From Bacteroidota bacterium (lineage in GTDB: Bacteria; Bacteroidota; Bacteroidia; Bacteroidales; UBA10428): DNA of 64,000 nucleotides. Shown piece after piece: positions 34,050 through 43,228 of the stretch. The DNA is taken from positions 3,224,001 through 3,288,000 of the forward strand of contig CP065006.1 in assembly GCA_016699695.1 (NCBI GenBank), in the 5' to 3' direction. Numbering within the stretch: position 1 is the stretch's first letter; each line of letters opens with the position of its first letter. Position numbers and translations under genes: made by a program. The notes beneath the pieces were generated by a model. The model had not been told where the DNA came from. It worked only from the letters and a program-made list of their open reading frames with translations, and did not search any database.

Positions 34050-34523
34050 ATGAGTCTCATGCAAGAAATTTTCGGTTCGGCATTCGAACTGTACGGTTTT
34101 TTAAGTCAGAAATCGAAATCGAGAAACGCCACTAAGCGCATGCTCCTGCGCGAGATCCGGAACAATATAAAACGACTGGAGCATCGAAATCGCAAAGGGG
34201 TGAATAGACACATACTTATTCAAAAACTGGAAAATGCCAGTTTGATTGCTGCCTTGGATCAAGATTTTTCTTTTAATAAACTATGCCCGGGGCAAAAAGT
34301 GAATCCGGCGATGCTCACTCAATTTGCTCCTGCGGAAAAGTATGCCGGATGGGATGCTAACCGTTTGATGAATAGCATTGACGAAAAGATAGTTCAGCTT
34401 AAAGAACTTTCGGAATTGTATTCCCCCGAAGGAATTAAAGCCATTAACCTGACTCAAAGGTTAAACAACCTTTTTGCACAGCTATTACTCGTATCGGTGC
34501 TTATTAAGCAGGCTGAGTCATAA
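34050..34523 (+). CDS. Helical protein of unknown function
   Basis: A 157-residue basic, soluble, helix-rich protein (KRMLLREIRNNIKRLEHRNR, then DANRLMNSIDEKIVQLKELS). No signal peptide, membrane segment or known motif is seen. A start at the second Met (residue 4) is also possible. A weak -7-like box, TATGTTTA, lies at 33997-34004. It precedes pdxB by about 80 bases. Confidence 0.55.
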   Translation: MSLMQEIFGSAFELYGFLSQKSKSRNATKRMLLREIRNNIKRLEHRNRKGVNRHILIQKLENASLIAALDQDFSFNKLCPGQKVNPAMLTQFAPAEKYAGWDANRLMNSIDEKIVQLKELSELYSPEGIKAINLTQRLNNLFAQLLLVSVLIKQAES

Positions 34524-34604
34524 TTTTGGTACTATTGGGATTGTTTGACTGTGTGTGAAACACATTTGATTAATTATAGAATAATAACTTCAATCAATTT
34601 TAGC

Positions 34605-35735
34605 ATGAAAATTATTGCCGATAAAGATATTCCATTTCTTTTCGGAGTATTCGAGCCTTTTTGCGATATAGAGTATTTTCACCATTCCAAAATAAATAAC
34701 CAGATCGTACTTGGGGCGGATGTGCTTATCATTCGAACCCGCACAATTTGTAACGCAGAACTTCTGAAAGGGTCTAAGGTAAAATTCATTGCAAGTGCCA
34801 CTATAGGTTTTGATCACATTGATGTGGACTATTGCAAAAAAGAAGGCATTAGTTGGAAGAATTCCCCAGGCTGCAATTCCGGGGCTGTAAAGCAATGGTT
34901 TATGTCGGCTATTTTTGCTCTGATTGCGAAACAAAACATGAATATCAGAGATATTACCCTTGGAGTGGTAGGGGTGGGACATGTAGGTAGTAAGGTGGCC
35001 AGTTTTGCCGAAGCAATTGGTCTTCGAGTATTATTGAACGACCCACCACGCGAAAGGGTTGAGGGCAATTGCAACTTTCGGGTAATGCAATCCATAATTC
35101 GCGAGTGCAATCTAATAAGTTTTCATGTGCCATTAATCCACAACGGACCAGATAAAACTTTTCATCTGGTGAATCAGTCGTTTATTGAATCTTTGCAGCC
35201 AGGCACAATGCTTATCAACTGCTCACGCGGCGAAGTGATAGATACCAATGCTTTTTTATCGGTTGGAAAAAAGAAAAAGCTAAAAGCTGTACTCGATGTG
35301 TTCGAAAACGAGCCAAGCATCTCTCAGGAACTTGCTAGCATGGCCTCGATTATAACCCCACATATAGCAGGCTATTCGATAGAAGGAAAGGCAAATGCTA
35401 CGACGCAGGTGGTACAAAGGGTGGCAGAATATTTAGAGATTCCACTCAATGATTGGCAGCCAGATTATGAATTGCCCGGGTACCTAAACCAGTTGGTGGT
35501 TGATGCTAAAAACAAAGAAAATGACGAAGTTATGGCAGAGGTTATTTGTCGCACCTATGCCGTTGAGAAGGATGATGCTTTGTTGAGGAAAAATTTGAAT
35601 AATTTTGAGAATATACGCTCCAGTTATGTCTATCGATATGAGCCACAGGATTGGACAATTGGTTTATTGAATGGTGGAGCCGAAATTATTCAGAGCCTAA
35701 AGGCAATTGGCTTTCAAGTAAAGGCAGTTGGCTAG
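34605..35735 (+). CDS. pdxB: Erythronate-4-phosphate dehydrogenase
   Basis: A 376-residue D-2-hydroxyacid dehydrogenase of the PdxB type, which oxidises 4-phosphoerythronate in the DXP-dependent pyridoxal phosphate pathway. The NAD-binding motif is GVVGVGHVGSKVA; catalytic residues are Arg in INCSRGEVID, Glu in VFENEPS and His in TPHIAGYSIEGK. The HIAGYSxEGK form and the SATIGFDHID segment separate PdxB from SerA. The C-terminal extension fits the PdxB dimer domain. The ATG at 34605 is preferred; the frame is open to a TTG at 34545. Confidence 0.88.
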   Translation: MKIIADKDIPFLFGVFEPFCDIEYFHHSKINNQIVLGADVLIIRTRTICNAELLKGSKVKFIASATIGFDHIDVDYCKKEGISWKNSPGCNSGAVKQWFMSAIFALIAKQNMNIRDITLGVVGVGHVGSKVASFAEAIGLRVLLNDPPRERVEGNCNFRVMQSIIRECNLISFHVPLIHNGPDKTFHLVNQSFIESLQPGTMLINCSRGEVIDTNAFLSVGKKKKLKAVLDVFENEPSISQELASMASIITPHIAGYSIEGKANATTQVVQRVAEYLEIPLNDWQPDYELPGYLNQLVVDAKNKENDEVMAEVICRTYAVEKDDALLRKNLNNFENIRSSYVYRYEPQDWTIGLLNGGAEIIQSLKAIGFQVKAVG

Positions 35736-36010
35736 TGCCAATGTGGATTCTCTAGTTGAAGCTTTTGAGCCATTCTTAAAAAGTGGGCTTTGTATTTTAT
35801 GAAGTGATTGCCTTTTTCAAATTCCCAATACACATTGTGTGCTTTGTGGATTTTACCTATGCATGATTCAAAAATCAAAATATAACTTATCCCTGTAATT
35901 TTTTCGGCCTGGAGAATGGAATTAAATCGAATGCTTTTATCTGCAAAGTGACCAATAACCGGGATGTTATATCTTCTTTTGGCTCTTTTCTCAGCGACGG
36001 TTTGTGCCAT
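35732..36010 (-). CDS. Small protein with NUMOD1-like DNA-binding motif
   Basis: A 92-residue basic protein. After a basic start (EKRAKRRYNIPVIGHF) the segment IRFNSILQAEKITGISYILI, then FESCIGKIHKAHNVYWEFE, follows the NUMOD1 pattern: a short helix-turn-helix in which a host phrase ends in a Trp. NUMOD1 is usually a DNA-binding tail of homing endonucleases; here no nuclease domain is attached. Its last codons overlap the end of pdxB by four bases on the opposite strand. Function is unknown. Confidence 0.5.
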   Translation of the reverse strand: MAQTVAEKRAKRRYNIPVIGHFADKSIRFNSILQAEKITGISYILIFESCIGKIHKAHNVYWEFEKGNHFIKYKAHFLRMAQKLQLENPHWH

Positions 36011-36178
36011 AGGTAAAAATTTGGTTGGTAGAATGTTGAAATAATATTGGAAGTTTCAATAAAAATACAATAAAAAATCAATTATAAGCAAACGGGCTAT
36101 TTTTGGTATATTAACTTTTTCCTTTTCATGCTCAATTCCTCTTTTTTAGTTTCTTGGGATATTTAGCTTTTACCGTGA

Positions 36179-37516
36179 TTATTTGGAGTTAGTCATTTGT
36201 TTTGGTTGACCAGTTGTTTCAAGCACATTCGACCAGAGTTCGCCCTCAATAGAAATTCTTTTGCGGGTTCTTACAGCGGTGTGTATCGGTATGGTTGTAA
36301 ACTGCGAATTCCAATAACCCACAACAAATCCAGTGCGGCCAGCCATGGCTGCATGAACGGCATTTTGAGCCAAAAGGTTGCAAAACAGGCTGTCGTTGGC
36401 ATTGGCCTCTGCACTGCGAATGATATAACTTGGGTCGATGTATTTTAAGGTAAAGGGAAAATTGATGGATTTGAAATTTTCTTCAATTTTTTCTTTCAGG
36501 AGTATACCAATGTCCTGATATTTTATATTTCCCGACTTGTCTCGTTCCATGTCTTTCTTGTCAAATAAATTCTGTCCGGCACCTTCAGCCACGGCAATGA
36601 GAGCATGTTGTTTACGCTCCAGTCGACGTTTTAATATGCTAAGAAATCCATTGGGCCCTTCGAGTTCTATTTCCATTTCCGGAATAATCACAAAATTTAC
36701 CTCTTGAACCGCAAGCGAGGCATTGGCGGCAATAAACCCTGAATCGCGTCCCATAAGTTTTACCAGGGCAATTCCATTAAAAGCTCCTTTGGCTTCGTTG
36801 TGGGCACCTCGTAGTATTCTTGAGGCTACTGTAAAGGAGGTTTCGAAACCAAATGACTTTTCGATAAAATTGATATCATTGTCAATGGTTTTGGGTATTC
36901 CTGCAACGGAAATTTTAAGCCCTCGTTTAGTAATTTCCTCTTTAATGGCATTGGCACCTCGCAGGGTCCCATCTCCACCTATGGCAAAAAGGATATTTAC
37001 ATTCATTCTTTCAAGGGCATCTACAATTTCTTCTACATTCTGATCTCCCCGTGATGAACCTAGTATCGAGCCTCCCTGGTTATGAATATCTTCCACCAAT
37101 TGTGGGTTTAATTCGATAATATCGTGGTTGTATTTAGGAATAAAACCCTCGTAACCATAACGTATTCCAATGGTTCTGGTAACTTTATAACGGCTATGCA
37201 GCTGCATTATGATACCCCTGATTACATTGTTTAATCCGGGACATAATCCACCGCAGGTTACTATAGCAGCTCGAATTTTCGATGGGTCATAGTAAATAAA
37301 CTCTTTTGGTCCTGCTTTTTCGAAAGTAATAGGTTCAATGCCATTTTGTTGATGTTCCTGAAAGCTTCTTAAGGAACTATCGAAAAGTACCCTCTCTTTA
37401 TCGTCGATGTAATTGAATACATTGTCATCGTACTTTTTTGATAAATCAAGCGGCGAAGGAATTTTACAAGAGCCTAACCTTTCCACTAAAAAATCAGAGG
37501 CCAGAAAATTTTCCAT
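36179..37516 (-). CDS. 6-phosphofructokinase (ATP-type with PKTIDND motif)
   Basis: A 445-residue phosphofructokinase. VTCGGLCPGLNNVIRG is the substrate-loop start, GGDGTLRGA (residues 180-188) has the Gly found in ATP-using enzymes, and PKTIDND (208-214) has the Lys common in the PPi-type and long-clade enzymes. This combination is that of the plant/trypanosome-like clade, which uses ATP. The enzyme phosphorylates fructose 6-phosphate in glycolysis. An 80-residue N-terminal extension precedes the core. It has its own promoter box (37537-37544). Confidence 0.85.
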   Translation of the reverse strand: MENFLASDFLVERLGSCKIPSPLDLSKKYDDNVFNYIDDKERVLFDSSLRSFQEHQQNGIEPITFEKAGPKEFIYYDPSKIRAAIVTCGGLCPGLNNVIRGIIMQLHSRYKVTRTIGIRYGYEGFIPKYNHDIIELNPQLVEDIHNQGGSILGSSRGDQNVEEIVDALERMNVNILFAIGGDGTLRGANAIKEEITKRGLKISVAGIPKTIDNDINFIEKSFGFETSFTVASRILRGAHNEAKGAFNGIALVKLMGRDSGFIAANASLAVQEVNFVIIPEMEIELEGPNGFLSILKRRLERKQHALIAVAEGAGQNLFDKKDMERDKSGNIKYQDIGILLKEKIEENFKSINFPFTLKYIDPSYIIRSAEANANDSLFCNLLAQNAVHAAMAGRTGFVVGYWNSQFTTIPIHTAVRTRKRISIEGELWSNVLETTGQPKQMTNSK

Positions 37517-37536
37517 GAGTTCTTTTTAAGTAAACA

Positions 37537-37544
37537 CAAATATA
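37537..37544 (-). promoter_or_regulatory. -7 box (TATATTTG) for the phosphofructokinase gene
   Basis: A perfect TAnnTTTG match on the minus strand, 20 bases before the start codon. No -33 TTG is visible at normal spacing. Confidence 0.5.
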
Positions 37545-37575
37545 AAAAATGCTCGTTGTCGGTTGCTGAAATATT

Positions 37576-38649
37576 CTATTTTTTAAGCAATCGTTCTATG
37601 ATAATACTGTATTTCTCTGAAATATGGCTCCATTGATACTCTTCTATAGCAATATTCTTGGCCTTTTGGGTTAATGCTGTGTTGGGCAATGGGTTTTTCT
37701 CCCGGTGCCTTAACAGTTCGTCGGCACTACAAAAGAACAAGGCTGCTTCTTGCGTAGTTGCAAGGTTAAACTCATTGCGATGACACAGCAAAGGTTTGTT
37801 GAGCCACATGGCTGCGGTAAGGGTTGGATTCGTGCCTCCTGCACTGTGTCCGTGAATATAACCTTTGCAAGCATTCAGGTGTTTTTCGAGAAAGACTTTG
37901 GAGTAATCTGCCTGTAAAAATTGAATATTCTCCACATTGCCAAATCGCTCATAAAGCTTTTGTCCATAGGAGGTTTGACTGTAATTGCTAATTAGCTTCC
38001 AATGTTCAGTAGGTCTGCCAAGAAACGATTGTGCAATCATTTCAAGGTTGTTTTCAGGCTCAGCCCGCGCAATGGTAAGCCAATAATCTTCGTTATCAGT
38101 TGGGATATCTGAGAGTTCAAACTGGTTGCCACCATAAGTGCAAAATTCTAATTTCGCACTAAATTGACGGTAATAGGGAAGGAGCGCTTTGTTATCGATA
38201 ACAATACTGTCTGCAATTCGGCATAGTAACTGAATGGAATAGCGCAGGTATCTGTTTGTAAACCAATTCCATTTCTTTCTTTTCCACTCAAGGCCATCGG
38301 GGTGAAAGAGAATTTTTTTCTTTCTGTAGATCAGTTGAGATAAATACAAAAAAACTCCTGCTCCTCCACCTAAAAGAATTATTATATCGGAACTTTTCAA
38401 GGCTTTTCTAAAGCTAATGGCATCGTAAAAGATGCTTTGTACACCGTTGGCTTTAAATGGAATATAATAGTAACTAAGCGTTTTGTTCCCCGAGATTCTT
38501 TCAGGTTTTGAATAAACCGCCTTACTGCAAAATACCTTGATGTTGTAATGATGCTGAAGTTGTTTTGATAATTCTTCTACCAAAGTTTCGAACCCTCCAT
38601 AACGTGCGGGTATACCAACACTTCCGACGAATGATATCGTTTTTTTCAT
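37576..38649 (-). CDS. Glycosyltransferase (DUF1972/GT1-type)
   Basis: A 357-residue GT-B glycosyltransferase. The start KKTISFVGSVGIPARYGGFE, then LVEELSKQL, is the DUF1972 signature seen in rhamnosyltransferase-like enzymes of capsule or O-antigen pathways. The C-terminal half has the donor-binding pattern, including a segment with GYIHGHSAGGTNPTLTAAMW. Donor and acceptor are unknown. No other polysaccharide genes are nearby. It is 59 bases upstream of the phosphofructokinase gene on the same strand. Confidence 0.78.
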   Translation of the reverse strand: MKKTISFVGSVGIPARYGGFETLVEELSKQLQHHYNIKVFCSKAVYSKPERISGNKTLSYYYIPFKANGVQSIFYDAISFRKALKSSDIIILLGGGAGVFLYLSQLIYRKKKILFHPDGLEWKRKKWNWFTNRYLRYSIQLLCRIADSIVIDNKALLPYYRQFSAKLEFCTYGGNQFELSDIPTDNEDYWLTIARAEPENNLEMIAQSFLGRPTEHWKLISNYSQTSYGQKLYERFGNVENIQFLQADYSKVFLEKHLNACKGYIHGHSAGGTNPTLTAAMWLNKPLLCHRNEFNLATTQEAALFFCSADELLRHREKNPLPNTALTQKAKNIAIEEYQWSHISEKYSIIIERLLKK

Positions 38650-39022
38650 AGATATTTAAAGCTTCAAAGTTATTAACATTCCACAATACCCAGATTACTA
38701 TGCCTGTTAGCCAAAGGAGTTTGAATGTAGAATATTTTTCTGTTTAATAAGAGTTACGGTTAACGTTTAATTAAGTTAGAATAAACATTGAATTAACTCT
38801 CTGAGGTTCTTGAAGTTCGTGTAATACGCTTATAATCAATGTAATAAATAATTTTTATTTTTTTTTGAATTTTAATAAGCTGATAATAAACCAGGTATAT
38901 TATTATTGAATTTATCAATAGCCAGAGGTCTTTTTTTTTATCTTTTTTTTCACAAAATTGCTCCTCTGTTTAATTAACAACGCCGTTCAAACTAAAAGCT
39001 TTATACCTAATACAATACAACA
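38650..39022. other. AT-rich region upstream of dnaA
   Basis: A 373-base gap between divergent genes, very AT-rich from about 38760 to 38980. At 38665-38672 lies a minus-strand -7 box, TAACTTTG, for the glycosyltransferase. No convincing DnaA box (TTATNCACA or close) was found; the nearest, around CATTCCACA, matches six of nine. It may hold dnaA regulatory signals, but evidence for oriC is absent. Confidence 0.45.
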
Positions 39023-40444
39023 ATGCATCGGGAGGTTTGGAGTAATTGCCTAAAAGTAATAAAAGATAACGTGCCCTCAATTAGTTATCGGACTTGGTTT
39101 GAGCCTATCATACCCTTGAGGCTTGAGAATAACATTCTGACAATTCAGGTACCTAGTCCATTTTTCTATGAATACCTCGAAGAAAAGTACATTGAAATTA
39201 TCAGCAAAACCTTACGTAAAGAGCTTGGTTATGATGCCAAACTTGAATACAGTGTTGTAATGGAATACAACCCTGTTGAAGTAAGCAGTTCAACCTTTCT
39301 TAAGTTACCAGCGCAGAACCAAAAAGAAATTAAGAACAGACCTGTTTCAGTTCCGCTGAACGATGAAGAGAAATCCATTAAGAATCCCTTCATTATTCCA
39401 GGATTAAAGAAACTCGATATTGACCCACATTTAAATCCAGAGAATTCATTTGCCAATTTTGTGGAAGGCGAATGTAACCGACTGGCCCGTTCGGCAGGTA
39501 TTGCAGTTGCCAACAGCCCGGGTGGAACTGCATTTAATCCCTTATTAATTTATGGCGATTCGGGTTTAGGAAAAACCCACCTTGTTCAGGCAGTTGGAAT
39601 TGAAGTGAAAGATCGTTTCCCCGATAAAACGGTATTGTATGTCAATGCCAATAAGTTTCAGACTCAGTTTGTCGAATCGATTCGCAACAATAACCGCAAC
39701 GACTTTTTGCATTTTTACCAGATGATTGATGTGCTGATCATTGACGATGTGCATGAATTTTCGGGAAAAGAAAAAACTCAGGATACTTTCTTTCACATTT
39801 TCAATCATCTGCATCAATCGGGCAAACAACTGATTCTAACTTCGGATAAACCACCTGTAGAATTGCAGGGAATGGAACAACGCTTACTTTCGCGGTTTAA
39901 ATGGGGGCTTTCGGCAGATCTACAGACTCCTGATTTCGAAACCCGAATTGCAATTCTCAACCAAAAAACCTATAAAGATGGCATTCAAATGCCCGACGAG
40001 GTAATTGAATACATCGCCACACATATAACCGAAAACATTCGTGAACTCGAGGGTGCCCTTATCTCTCTTTTGGCCCAATCGACCCTAAACCGGAAAGAGA
40101 TTACCCTCGACCTGGCCAAAGAGATGATTGATAAACTCATTAAAAATACGAAACGTGAGGTTTCAATCGATTACATACAGAAGGTGGTATGCAATTACTT
40201 CGATATAGGAGTAGAGATGCTTCAATCACGTACGCGTAAGCGCGAAATTGTTCAGGCCCGTCAAGTGGCTATGTATTTTAGCAAATGCCTGACAAAATCG
40301 TCATTGGCTACAATAGGAGCGCAGATAGGAGGCAAAGACCATGCAACAGTGCTTCATGCCTGTAAAACGGTAAATAATTTGCTCGATACCGACAAACATT
40401 TCAAAAATCAGATTGAAGACATTGAAAAAAAATTGAAATTCTAA
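39023..40444 (+). CDS. dnaA: Chromosomal replication initiator DnaA
   Basis: A 473-residue DnaA with all four domains. Domain I starts VWSNCLKVIKDNVPSISYRT; a short linker follows; the AAA+ core has the P-loop GDSGLGKTH (178-186), Walker B LIIDDVHEF and the arginine-finger segment MEQRLLSRFKWGL; domain IV ends with the DNA-binding signature GGKDHATVLHACKTV. It opens the origin and recruits helicase. The usual rpmH/dnaN/recF neighbours are absent, common in Bacteroidota. A strong terminator follows. Confidence 0.96.
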   Translation: MHREVWSNCLKVIKDNVPSISYRTWFEPIIPLRLENNILTIQVPSPFFYEYLEEKYIEIISKTLRKELGYDAKLEYSVVMEYNPVEVSSSTFLKLPAQNQKEIKNRPVSVPLNDEEKSIKNPFIIPGLKKLDIDPHLNPENSFANFVEGECNRLARSAGIAVANSPGGTAFNPLLIYGDSGLGKTHLVQAVGIEVKDRFPDKTVLYVNANKFQTQFVESIRNNNRNDFLHFYQMIDVLIIDDVHEFSGKEKTQDTFFHIFNHLHQSGKQLILTSDKPPVELQGMEQRLLSRFKWGLSADLQTPDFETRIAILNQKTYKDGIQMPDEVIEYIATHITENIRELEGALISLLAQSTLNRKEITLDLAKEMIDKLIKNTKREVSIDYIQKVVCNYFDIGVEMLQSRTRKREIVQARQVAMYFSKCLTKSSLATIGAQIGGKDHATVLHACKTVNNLLDTDKHFKNQIEDIEKKLKF

Positions 40445-40450
40445 TTCATT

Positions 40451-40481
40451 AAAACAGGTTGCTTTAAACCTGTTTTTTTTT
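40451..40481 (+). terminator. Rho-independent terminator of dnaA
   Basis: A 10-bp stem, AAAACAGGTT at 40451-40460 and its complement at 40467-40476, with a 6-base loop and a run of T residues. It begins 7 bases after the dnaA stop. Confidence 0.88.
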
Positions 40482-40616
40482 GCTTTATAAGTTCTATTTC
40501 CTAAAAACCGAATGTATTATCTGCATCAACCAGAGGAATGTATAAGCCCGCAATAGTTAAAGACCTGCATTCAATCATATATTTTATTTTAAGAATATAT
40601 TTCTTTTAAGCTATCT

Positions 40617-41216
40617 ATGAGTTACGATGCTTACAATACTATCACTGCTCCCTCGCAAGGTTTATTCAAAGACAAGGGAAGCCGATTTCTGGCTTTTGCT
40701 TATCCTGTTGCGCAGGAAGACGAGGTAAAGGAACATATTGTTCACCTAAAGAAAGAATACAACGATGCCAGACATCATTGCTATGCATACCGTTTAGGAA
40801 TAATCGACGAAAAATATCGGGTAAGCGACGATGGTGAACCTTCAGGTACTGCAGGCAAACCTATTTATGGTCAATTCATCTCACGTAACTTGTCTGATTT
40901 GATGGTTGTAGTGGTGCGCTATTTTGGAGGAACACTGCTTGGCACAGGAGGCCTCATCAATGCCTATAAAATGGCTACTTCAGAATGCCTCGATGCCGCT
41001 GAAATTGTTCCCAGGTTTGTGAAGCGTACTTTTCGTGTCGAATTCCCCTATGAGTTATCGGGGCCGGTATTAAAACTCGTGAAAGAAGAAGGAATAGAGA
41101 TAATACGTCAGGATTTTAGCCAGATATGCCAGCTAACTCTTAATGTACGATTGCTCGATTACAACAGAGTTGTTTCGAGGTTTGAGCAACTTTATGGTGC
41201 TGTAATGCACACATAA
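40617..41216 (+). CDS. YigZ/IMPACT family protein
   Basis: A 199-residue protein. The N-terminal UPF0029 domain carries KGSRFLAFAYPV, DARHHCYAYRLG, SDDGEPSGTAGKPI and the strongly conserved VVVVRYFGGTLLGTGGL; a ferredoxin-like C-terminal domain (DUF1949) follows. YigZ is the bacterial relative of eukaryotic IMPACT, which is involved in translation control; the bacterial role is unclear. It stands alone between dnaA and pyrB. Confidence 0.88.
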   Translation: MSYDAYNTITAPSQGLFKDKGSRFLAFAYPVAQEDEVKEHIVHLKKEYNDARHHCYAYRLGIIDEKYRVSDDGEPSGTAGKPIYGQFISRNLSDLMVVVVRYFGGTLLGTGGLINAYKMATSECLDAAEIVPRFVKRTFRVEFPYELSGPVLKLVKEEGIEIIRQDFSQICQLTLNVRLLDYNRVVSRFEQLYGAVMHT

Positions 41217-41239
41217 GTGCTGAATGATTTTAACAAGGA

Positions 41240-41269
41240 TTGATGTAACAATGAATTTAACTATCTTTA
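41240..41269 (+). promoter_or_regulatory. Probable pyrBI promoter
   Basis: TTG at 41240-41242, then 19 bases, then TATCTTTA at 41262-41269, one base off the TAnnTTTG consensus. Both elements have the Bacteroidota spacing, and the box ends 19 bases before the pyrB start. Confidence 0.5.
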
Positions 41270-41288
41270 AAATAAACACTTTTACCGA

Positions 41289-42197
41289 ATGAAGAATAAA
41301 AGTTTAGTGTCGATTACCGATTATTCGAAAGACGACTATCTGAAAATTATGGAGGTCGCTTCGCAGTTCGAAAGCAAATCATACCAAAATCTGCTAAACG
41401 GAAAAGTTATTTCCACCCTGTTTTTTGAGCCTTCTACACGTACCCGGTTGAGTTTCGAAAGTGCCATTAACCGACTTGGAGGAAAAGTAATTGGTTTTAG
41501 CGATTCAAGTAGTTCTTCGGTAACCAAAGGCGAAACTCTTTACGATACAATAAGGGTAGTAGCCAATTATGCCGAACTTATTGTGATGCGACATCCACTC
41601 GAAGGAAGTGCCCGGTATGCCAGTGAAAACTCAAAGGTTCCTGTTGTCAATGCAGGCGACGGTGCCAATCAGCATCCTACTCAAACTCTTCTCGATCTTT
41701 ATTCCATTCTTAAAACCCAGAAAACCCTCGAAAATCTAAACATTTTTATGGTTGGCGACCTGAAATATGGCCGCACGGTGCACTCTCTTTTAATGGCTCT
41801 TTCTGAATTTAATGCTACCTTCTGTTTTATCTCGCCAGACGAACTGAAAATGCCAAAGGAATATAAAGATTATCTTATGAAAAGAGGCTTAAAATTTTCA
41901 GAACAGAAAGACATTGATAAACACGTTCAGAAGGCAGACATTATTTACATGACCCGTGTACAAAAAGAGCGATTCAGCGATCCGATTGAATATGAGCGTA
42001 CGAAAAATGCTTATGTTCTCAAACGCGAAATGCTGGATGGATGCAAGAATAGCATGAAGGTACTGCACCCACTGCCACGTGTTAATGAAATTGATACCGA
42101 TGTCGATGACAGTCCGTATGCCTATTATTTCGAACAAACTGAAAATGGTGTTTATGTGCGCCAGGCTATTATTTCGCTCATTTTAGGACTTCAATAA
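41289..42197 (+). CDS. pyrB: Aspartate carbamoyltransferase, catalytic subunit
   Basis: A 302-residue catalytic chain of ATCase, which condenses carbamoyl phosphate with aspartate in pyrimidine synthesis. The carbamoyl-phosphate loop is FFEPSTRTRLSFE (Ser49 to Arg53), the 80s loop is SSVTKGETLYDT (Lys80), and HPLPRVNEIDTDVD lies near the C-terminus. The regulatory chain gene starts 10 bases after the stop, so the enzyme is the E. coli-like holoenzyme with allosteric control. Confidence 0.96.
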   Translation: MKNKSLVSITDYSKDDYLKIMEVASQFESKSYQNLLNGKVISTLFFEPSTRTRLSFESAINRLGGKVIGFSDSSSSSVTKGETLYDTIRVVANYAELIVMRHPLEGSARYASENSKVPVVNAGDGANQHPTQTLLDLYSILKTQKTLENLNIFMVGDLKYGRTVHSLLMALSEFNATFCFISPDELKMPKEYKDYLMKRGLKFSEQKDIDKHVQKADIIYMTRVQKERFSDPIEYERTKNAYVLKREMLDGCKNSMKVLHPLPRVNEIDTDVDDSPYAYYFEQTENGVYVRQAIISLILGLQ

Positions 42198-42207
42198 AAT
42201 CAAAACG

Positions 42208-42663
42208 ATGATAAACAAGAAACTGGAAGTAAGCGCCATTAAAGATGGTACGGTGATTGACCATATTCCGGCAGACCACCTGTTTATGGTAATTAATATA
42301 CTTAAGCTCAATGAAATTGATAATACCATTACTTTTGGTACCAATTTCGAAAGTAAAAAACTGGGCCGCAAAGCTATTATTAAACTCTCGGATGTATTTT
42401 TTAAGGAAAAAGACATCAACAGAATTGCCCTTTTTGCTCCGCAGGCCAAGCTCAACATTATTAAAGACTATAAAGTTGTTGAGAAGAAGACAGTTGAACT
42501 ACCCGATGAAATTTTTGGTATTATTCGCTGTGTGAATCCTAAATGCATCACAAACCACGAGAAAATTAAGACTCATTTTAAAGTGATAGACAAACAGGCA
42601 CGTATGCTTCTTTGTCATTTCTGCGAAAAGGTAACCGATCCCGAAAAAGTTGATGCATTATAA
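42208..42663 (+). CDS. pyrI: Aspartate carbamoyltransferase, regulatory subunit
   Basis: A 151-residue PyrI. The N-terminal allosteric domain binds nucleotides (CTP/ATP in E. coli); the C-terminal zinc domain has its four ligands at Cys108, Cys113, Cys136 and Cys139 (CVNPKC and CHFC). It links catalytic trimers in the holoenzyme. It is co-transcribed with pyrB. Confidence 0.95.
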   Translation: MINKKLEVSAIKDGTVIDHIPADHLFMVINILKLNEIDNTITFGTNFESKKLGRKAIIKLSDVFFKEKDINRIALFAPQAKLNIIKDYKVVEKKTVELPDEIFGIIRCVNPKCITNHEKIKTHFKVIDKQARMLLCHFCEKVTDPEKVDAL

Positions 42664-42672
42664 GAAGAAAAC

Positions 42673-42698
42673 TGCAATCAACCGATTGCGTTTTTTTT
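42673..42698 (+). terminator. Rho-independent terminator of pyrBI
   Basis: A 6-bp stem, GCAATC and GATTGC, with the loop AACC, followed by a run of eight T residues. It begins 10 bases after the pyrI stop. Confidence 0.75.
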
Positions 42699-42720
42699 CT
42701 TAAATAAGACAAGTTTATAG

Positions 42721-43182
42721 CTATCGCAGGCGGTGATAGGCCTTTACGAGCAGTTCATCTTTTCTGATTCCCCTAAAGGCAAGATATAATAGGATGGCAT
42801 TGGCAACCGGAATAACAAGTGCGAGCTTGTAGGAATGTGATTCTGGTTGGAAATTCCCGTTAAAACTATTCATAAAGAAAAGGATTAAGCCTATTTCACC
42901 AATATTTAAAAGCAAACTGTAAATGCAAAACCGTATTTGCAGCATTCGTTTTTTGTATAAAAACAAAGATACAGCTGTTAAAAACAGAATAACCCAACTA
43001 AGTATGGCCAGAGTGAAAGTGGAAAAAATCTTTTCTGCTTTTTCGGGTTGAACATAAAATCCCATTGCATAAAAGTCGACAACTTTGTTTGAAATAAAAT
43101 ACTGTGCAAGCGAAGCTTTCAGAAACACTACCTGCAAAACAGCAGAGACCAGAATAAAAATAGATTGTATTCGCTGTATCAT
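42721..43182 (-). CDS. DUF4293 membrane protein
   Basis: A 153-residue protein with four membrane segments. It starts MIQRIQSIFILVSAVLQVVF and ends in a basic tail (KAYHRLR), both typical of DUF4293, a family restricted to Bacteroidota. Function is unknown. A perfect -7 box (TATTTTTG, 43195-43202) lies 12 bases upstream. Confidence 0.85.
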   Translation of the reverse strand: MIQRIQSIFILVSAVLQVVFLKASLAQYFISNKVVDFYAMGFYVQPEKAEKIFSTFTLAILSWVILFLTAVSLFLYKKRMLQIRFCIYSLLLNIGEIGLILFFMNSFNGNFQPESHSYKLALVIPVANAILLYLAFRGIRKDELLVKAYHRLR

Positions 43183-43194
43183 GGGTTTTTATTT

Positions 43195-43202
43195 CAAAAA
43201 TA
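43195..43202 (-). promoter_or_regulatory. -7 box (TATTTTTG) for the DUF4293 gene
   Basis: A perfect minus-strand TAnnTTTG match 12 bases before the start codon, so any leader would be only a few bases long. Confidence 0.4.
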
Positions 43203-43228
43203 TTAAAAAACCCCGAGCAGTATGAATT

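Noticed and set aside
38650..39022. oriC next to dnaA
   Set aside because: AT-rich but without DnaA boxes at reasonable match; not enough to call an origin.
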